Below are positions 60,809 through 64,000 of a DNA stretch of 64,000 nucleotides, piece by piece. Numbering within the stretch: position 1 is the stretch's first letter; every line of letters begins with the position of its first letter. This DNA is from Clostridiales bacterium NK3B98 (lineage in GTDB: Bacteria; Bacillota; Clostridia; Oscillospirales; Oscillospiraceae): NCBI GenBank assembly GCA_000421005.1, contig ATWA01000005.1, positions 1 through 64,000 of the forward strand. The letters are read 5' to 3'. Position numbers and translations under genes: made by a program. The notes under the pieces are model-generated. The model was not told the DNA's origin. It ran no database searches and was given only the letters and a program-made list of their open reading frames with translations.

Positions 60809-60933
60809 ACGTCTTCAGGGCAGGGTGTGATTCCCGACCGGCGGTGATACGGTTTTCCGTCAAGTCCGCGAGCCTACGGGTTGAATCGGTGTGATTCCGA
60901 TACCGACAGTATAGTCTGGATGGAAGAAGATGT
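60809..60933 (+). promoter_or_regulatory. FMN riboswitch (RFN element)
   Basis: The aptamer is recognisable from CTTCAGGGCAGGG, ATTCCCGACCGGCGG, CCGCGAGCC, GATTCC..TACCGACAGTATAGTC and GGATGGAAGAAG. The P1 stem pairs ACGTCTTC (60809-60816) with GAAGATGT (60926-60933). It binds FMN and lowers expression of the downstream riboflavin transporter. The expression platform between 60934 and 61037 has no classic U-tract terminator, so the off-state may be translational. Confidence 0.95.
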
Positions 60934-61037
60934 GTGAGAAGGGACTTTCTTTTCAGAGGTTTCCCGGCTTCACGCCTGTGGACGTAGGATACAGGCGTTC
61001 AAAGCTATGGGGCAAACCCGGAAAGGAAGTTATTTTT

Positions 61038-61640
61038 ATGTCCGCATCCAAAACCATCGCAAGAACCCGCAAGCTCACCGTTACCGCCATGCTCTCCGCC
61101 GTGGCATTCCTGCTTATGTTCGTGGAGATTTCTCTGCCCATGATTATCCCATCCTTCGTGAAGATGGATCTATCCGACCTGCCTGCGCTGATCGGAGCCT
61201 TTTCTCTTGGTCCTGTCTTTGGGGTCGTGATCGAGCTGCTGAAAAACCTGCTGCACATCGTCTTTAAGGGCACCACCTCCGCCGGAATCGGAGAGCTGTG
61301 CAACTTTGTACTGGGCGCTGCCTTTGTGGCAGTGGCGGGGGTGATTTACCGCCGCATCCACACCAGACGGGGGGCGCTGATCGCCTCACTGGCAGGCGCT
61401 GCCGCCATGGCAGTGGTCTCCGTACCCATGAACTTCTTTGTCACCTATCCCTTCTACGCCTCGGTGTTTGGCGGCATGGAGAACATCATCGCCGCCTATC
61501 AGGCAATCCTCCCCAGCGTCAACAGCCTGCTGGAGTGCCTGTTGATTTTTAATGCCCCTTTTACGCTGGTGAAGGGGCTGTTGGATGTGCTGGTTTGCTT
61601 TCTGATTTACAAGCCCCTGTCCAAGGTGATTCAGGGCTGA
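61038..61640 (+). CDS. ribU: Riboflavin ECF transporter S component RibU
   Basis: Substrate-binding membrane subunit for riboflavin uptake with a shared EcfAAT module (not in this window). The 200-residue protein has about six membrane segments; after a basic N-terminus (MSASKTIARTRKL) come MLSAVAFLLMFVEISLP and KMDLSDLPALIGAFSLGPVFGVVIELLKNLLH, characteristic of RibU. The ATG at 61038 follows AAGGAAG. Its place behind the FMN riboswitch supports the assignment. Confidence 0.93.
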   Translation: MSASKTIARTRKLTVTAMLSAVAFLLMFVEISLPMIIPSFVKMDLSDLPALIGAFSLGPVFGVVIELLKNLLHIVFKGTTSAGIGELCNFVLGAAFVAVAGVIYRRIHTRRGALIASLAGAAAMAVVSVPMNFFVTYPFYASVFGGMENIIAAYQAILPSVNSLLECLLIFNAPFTLVKGLLDVLVCFLIYKPLSKVIQG

Positions 61641-61653
61641 TAGAACTCATAAT

Positions 61654-61682
61654 CAGGAGACGGTTTTCCGTCTCCTGTTTTA
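61654..61682 (+). terminator. Terminator after ribU
   Basis: CAGGAGACGG and CCGTCTCCTG form a 10-bp stem with a TTTT loop, followed by TTTT, 14 bases after the ribU stop. Confidence 0.85.
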
Positions 61683-61739
61683 GGCTGTAAATAAAGCCTC
61701 GCAGAGTTCCGCCCGAAGGGTGGAAGAGCGTCTAACTCA

Positions 61740-61830
61740 TTTTTTGCACGGGCGTGTACCGGGCAAAAAATACCTCTCAGCCTGCAAACGTGCGGTTTTT
61801 GGTACAAAATCCGTGCGCTGCAGCAGGCTG
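61740..61830 (+). ncRNA. Candidate structured RNA or repeat element
   Basis: Several inverted repeats lie in 91 bases: TTTTTTGC (61740-61747) with GCAAAAAA (61763-61770); GCACGG (61746-61751) with CCGTGC (61811-61816); GTACC (61756-61760) with GGTAC (61801-61805); CAGCCTG (61778-61784) with CAGGCTG (61824-61830). The GCACGG and CAGCCTG pairs cross, which would be a pseudoknot or alternative structures. This density is unusual for an intergenic spacer. Confidence 0.35.
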
Positions 61831-61833
61831 CCA

Positions 61834-61872
61834 AATTCGCAGACAAAGGCTGGAGGCCTTTGTCTGCGAATT
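61834..61872. repeat. 17-bp inverted repeat with 5-base loop
   Basis: AATTCGCAGACAAAGGC (61834-61850) is the exact complement of 61856-61872, with a TGGAG loop. It would be a very stable hairpin in RNA. Confidence 0.8.
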
Positions 61873-61876
61873 GACC

Positions 61877-61898
61877 AGGAGACGGTTCGCCGTCTCCT
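61877..61898 (+). terminator. Second GGAGACGG hairpin
   Basis: AGGAGACGG and CCGTCTCCT form a stem with a TTCG tetraloop. The stem is the same as in the ribU terminator at 61654. The T-run after it (CTATTGTTAT) is weak. Confidence 0.6.
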
Positions 61899-61942
61899 CT
61901 ATTGTTATGAATAGGTGTTCAAATGTGGAGAAAATCAAAGGT

Positions 61943-61971
61943 TTGACAGGGCAAACCGGCTATGCTATACT
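61943..61971 (+). promoter_or_regulatory. Promoter of the zinc transporter operon
   Basis: -35 TTGACA (61943-61948), 17-base spacer, -10 TATACT (61966-61971). The inverted repeat GGTTTG (61940-61945) / CAAACC (61952-61957) overlaps the -35 element and could be an operator; it is not a standard Zur box. Confidence 0.85.
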
Positions 61972-62004
61972 GCCACCCGTGACCCAAACGGAAGGAGCAA
62001 ACCC

Positions 62005-62919
62005 ATGAGACGATTATTCCCCCTTCTGGCGCTGCTGCTCCTGCTCTCCGGATGTGGAGCGCAGCAGACAGAGGGGTTTACTGTGGCCTGCACCACCTAT
62101 CCGGTGTATCTGCTGGCAAATTCCATCGCCGGAGATGTGGACGGGGTGGAGGTAAAGCTGGTGGTCAATCAGCAGGTGTCCTGCCTCCACGACTACGCCC
62201 TCACTGTCTCGGACATGAAGACCATCGAAGAAGCGGACGTGGTTGCCATCAACGGGGCAGGTCTGGAGGACTTTCTGGGGGATGCCCTCCACGGGAAACA
62301 GGTCATCCACTGCGACGAGGATATCCCCCTTTTGGAGTCCGGGGAGGACGACCACCATCACGAAGAAGACCACCACGACGAGGGCCACCACCATGACGGC
62401 GCCGACCCCCACATCTGGATGGACCCGGACAACTACGCCCAAATGGCCCGCAATCTGGCGGAGGGTCTTGCCGGGATGGACAGCGCCCACGGGGAGCAGT
62501 ACCGGAGCCGGGGCGAGGAAACCGCCCGGGAGCTGGAACGCTTTGGGGCGCAATTGCGGGACAGCGAAGCGGGACAGGGCATCCGGGGGATTGACATGAT
62601 TACCTTCCACGACGGATTTGCCTATTTCGCCCAGAGTATGGGTGTCCACATTGCCGCCGCCATTGAGGAGGAGGAAGGGGCGGAAGCCTCTGCCAAAGCC
62701 CTGGGGGAGACCATTGAAATCGTGGAAGGGGAGGGGCTGCCCGCCGTGTTCACCGAGGTAAACGGCTCAGGCAACGCCGCCCGGATTATCTGCGCAGAGT
62801 GCGGCATTTCCTCCTATCCTCTGAGCATGGTGATGAGCGGACACACCGGGGACACCGTGGAAGCCTATGAACAGGCGCTGGAACAGAACGTGGAGACCAT
62901 TTGGGAGGCGTACCGATGA
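62005..62919 (+). CDS. Zinc ABC transporter substrate-binding lipoprotein
   Basis: Captures zinc (or manganese) for the ABC importer encoded next. The 304-residue protein has a lipobox (LSGC, Cys17) and the TroA-type fold. A His/Asp/Glu-rich loop of about 20 residues around 113-133 (EDDHHHEEDHHDEGHHHD) is typical of zinc-specific ZnuA/AdcA. The conserved ligands include the histidine in HIWMDPDN and the histidine in TFHDGFAYFA. AAGGAG lies before ATG 62005. It overlaps the ATPase gene by four bases. Confidence 0.93.
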   Translation: MRRLFPLLALLLLLSGCGAQQTEGFTVACTTYPVYLLANSIAGDVDGVEVKLVVNQQVSCLHDYALTVSDMKTIEEADVVAINGAGLEDFLGDALHGKQVIHCDEDIPLLESGEDDHHHEEDHHDEGHHHDGADPHIWMDPDNYAQMARNLAEGLAGMDSAHGEQYRSRGEETARELERFGAQLRDSEAGQGIRGIDMITFHDGFAYFAQSMGVHIAAAIEEEEGAEASAKALGETIEIVEGEGLPAVFTEVNGSGNAARIICAECGISSYPLSMVMSGHTGDTVEAYEQALEQNVETIWEAYR

Positions 62920-63680
62920 TACCAAAACGACATCTGGACTGTCACCGGGGCTGTGACGGGCGCTGCTGTCTGCGGCTGGAACACCTCACCGTGAAGCTGG
63001 AAGAGGATTTGATTCTGGACGATGTGAGCTTTCACCTCCACTGCGGAGAGCTGATTGCCCTCATTGGCCCCAACGGAGCGGGGAAAAGCTCCCTGTTCAA
63101 GTCCATTCTGGGGCTGATGCCCTATCAGGGGAAAATCACCTTTGAATCCGCCGAACGGGGCAGACAGAAGCCCCGCATCGGTTATGTGCCCCAAAATCCC
63201 GGCTTTGACCCCGGAGACCCGGTGAGCGTGCTGGATTTGTTCCTCACCGCTACCACCCGCCGCCCTGCCTTTCTGCCAGTGTCCAAATCTCAAAGAAATA
63301 AGGTGCTGGACAGTCTGAAACGGGTCAACGGAGAGGAATTGATCGACCGCCGGGTGGGCACCCTCTCCGGGGGAGAGGTGCAGCGGGTGCTGCTGGCCAT
63401 GGCGCTGGAGCCGCTGCCCAACCTGTTGATTCTGGATGAGCCCATGAGCGGCGTGGACATGGAGGGAGAGCAGCAGCTTTTGAATCTGCTGGATCAGATT
63501 CGGGAGGAATTTGACCTGTCCATCCTGATCTCCACCCATGACTTCCAAACCCTGAACCGGGTGGACAAGGTGATTCTGCTGCAAAAGCGGATTCTCGCCG
63601 CCGGAAACGCTCAGGTGGTGCTCCACTCCCCGGCGTTTACCCAGCTGTTCGGCACCGGGAAAGGAGGGGCGCAGGCATGA
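62916..63680 (+). CDS. Zinc-type ABC transporter ATP-binding protein
   Basis: ATPase of the metal importer, 254 residues. Walker A is GPNGAGKSS, the signature LSGGEVQR, Walker B LLILDEPMSGVD, and the H-loop is in ISTHDF. An unusual cysteine-rich N-terminus (CHRGCDGRCC, residues 9-18) precedes the ATPase core; I recall similar extensions in clostridial relatives, where they could bind metal. The start overlaps znuA (ATGA); the next gene also overlaps by four bases. Confidence 0.92.
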   Translation: MIPKRHLDCHRGCDGRCCLRLEHLTVKLEEDLILDDVSFHLHCGELIALIGPNGAGKSSLFKSILGLMPYQGKITFESAERGRQKPRIGYVPQNPGFDPGDPVSVLDLFLTATTRRPAFLPVSKSQRNKVLDSLKRVNGEELIDRRVGTLSGGEVQRVLLAMALEPLPNLLILDEPMSGVDMEGEQQLLNLLDQIREEFDLSILISTHDFQTLNRVDKVILLQKRILAAGNAQVVLHSPAFTQLFGTGKGGAQA

Positions 63681-64000
63681 GAATCTGGTATGCTCTTGTT
63701 GACCTGCTGCCCTTTGCGTGGGCGGAGCCGGGCAGGATGCTGTTTATGAAAAACGCCCTGCTGGCGGTGCTGGTCATCTCCCCGCTGTTTGGCCTGCTGT
63801 CCACCATGGTGGTGGAAAAGCGGATGAGCTTTTTCTCCGATGCGCTGGGACACTCCGCCTTTACCGGCATTGCCGCAGGCACGTTGGCGGGCTTTTCCGA
63901 CCCCAGTTGGTGCGCCGTGGCACTGGCGATCTGCTTTGCCCTGCTGTTCACCTGGGTGCGGGAGCGCACCCGGCTGGCCAGCGATACGGTGATCGGTGTC
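63677..64000 (+). CDS. Zinc-type ABC transporter permease, cut by window end
   Basis: The 5' 108 codons of an ABC-3 (ZnuB/MntB) family permease: a hydrophobic protein with an amphipathic N-terminus, a PLFGLLSTMVVEKRMSFFSDALGHSAFTGIA region (typical of ABC-3 permeases) and at least two membrane segments. It overlaps the ATPase stop by four bases (ATGA) and runs off the right edge. Confidence 0.9.
   Translation, partial: MRIWYALVDLLPFAWAEPGRMLFMKNALLAVLVISPLFGLLSTMVVEKRMSFFSDALGHSAFTGIAAGTLAGFSDPSWCAVALAICFALLFTWVRERTRLASDTVIGV

Larger units (their letters stand above)
61641..62004. other. Structured intergenic region upstream of the zinc transporter
   Basis: No plausible gene; frames over it lack ribosome sites and homology. 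It contains a ribU terminator, a second hairpin with the same stem, a 17-bp inverted repeat and a group of nested and crossing inverted repeats from 61740 to 61830. See separate entries. It may be a noncoding RNA gene, a mobile miniature element or part of a leader. Confidence 0.45.

Noticed and set aside
61720-61914. Small open frames of 64 and 84 codons in the ribU-znu gap
   Set aside because: They lie on inverted repeats, lack ribosome sites and read like untranslated sequence.
1-64000. CRISPR arrays, rRNA, SRP RNA, complete insertion sequences
   Set aside because: No regularly spaced repeats, conserved rRNA sequence, SRP RNA core or transposase gene was seen.

Overview
The window looks like a chromosomal segment of a GC-rich, spore-forming Clostridia member, most likely an Oscillospiraceae/Ruminococcaceae-type gut anaerobe. 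The inference rests on PolC, SpoVT, short HisG with HisZ, a YceD-rpmF pair, the YlxM-SRP-S16 operon, HEFGHF-type RseP, strong Shine-Dalgarno sites and near-consensus sigma-A promoters. No rRNA, CRISPR array or intact insertion sequence was seen. Almost all of the window is housekeeping DNA. The only clearly mobile-derived stretch is the first ~1.7 kb.

Layout. 1-1700: relics of an integrated element (small element protein, RepA-like ATPase fragment, tyrosine recombinase fragment) beside a Met-Glu-Val tRNA operon (1806-2067, minus strand). 2192-5843 (minus): fatty-acid synthesis operon acpP-fabD-fabG-fabF-fabZ. 6052-11231 (minus): spoVT, a Na/Pi cotransporter with PhoU domain, an NCS2 purine permease and a PfkB sugar kinase. 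11394-19847: acylphosphatase, MATE exporter, an anchored Ig-like protein, CCA-adding enzyme, phosphofructokinase, a small membrane protein and a large unrecognised lipoprotein. 19884-20639: truA. 20864-31366 (plus): pyrH-frr-uppS-cdsA-dxr-rseP-ispG-polC, joining nucleotide, translation, isoprenoid/envelope and replication functions. 31457-37866 (plus): a tightly overlapped histidine operon hisZGDBHAFIE under one strong promoter with a palindromic operator candidate. 37907-41593 (minus): ylxM-ffh-rpsP-khpA-rimM-trmD. 41777-49006: one giant cyclic beta-1,2-glucan synthase-like gene. 49110-53942 (plus): M16 peptidase pair, lgt, folD and a VanZ-like gene. 53992-56012 (minus): orphan solute-binding protein and an RluA-type pseudouridine synthase. 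56270-60116 (plus): YceD-rpmF, then der-plsY-gpsA. 60169-60681 (minus): YpsA-like protein. 60809-61640: FMN riboswitch and riboflavin ECF component RibU. 61641-62004: a long intergenic segment full of inverted repeats. 62005 to the window edge: zinc-type ABC transporter (permease cut off).

Connections. uppS, cdsA, plsY, gpsA and the fab operon together supply phospholipid and undecaprenyl carrier; lgt and RseP act on lipoproteins and membrane proteins. The three tRNAs lack an encoded CCA, which the CCA-adding enzyme at 15021 would supply. The his operon has neither a histidinol-phosphate aminotransferase nor a histidinol-phosphatase, and the fab operon has no enoyl reductase, FabH or Acc subunits, so these must be elsewhere in the genome.

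No obvious new multi-gene defence or metabolic system was found. The best candidates for undescribed biology are the 61.65-61.90 kb structured element, the palindromes overlapping the his and Na/Pi-cotransporter promoters, the giant glucan synthase in a Gram-positive lineage, and the orphan lipoprotein and anchored Ig-like proteins.
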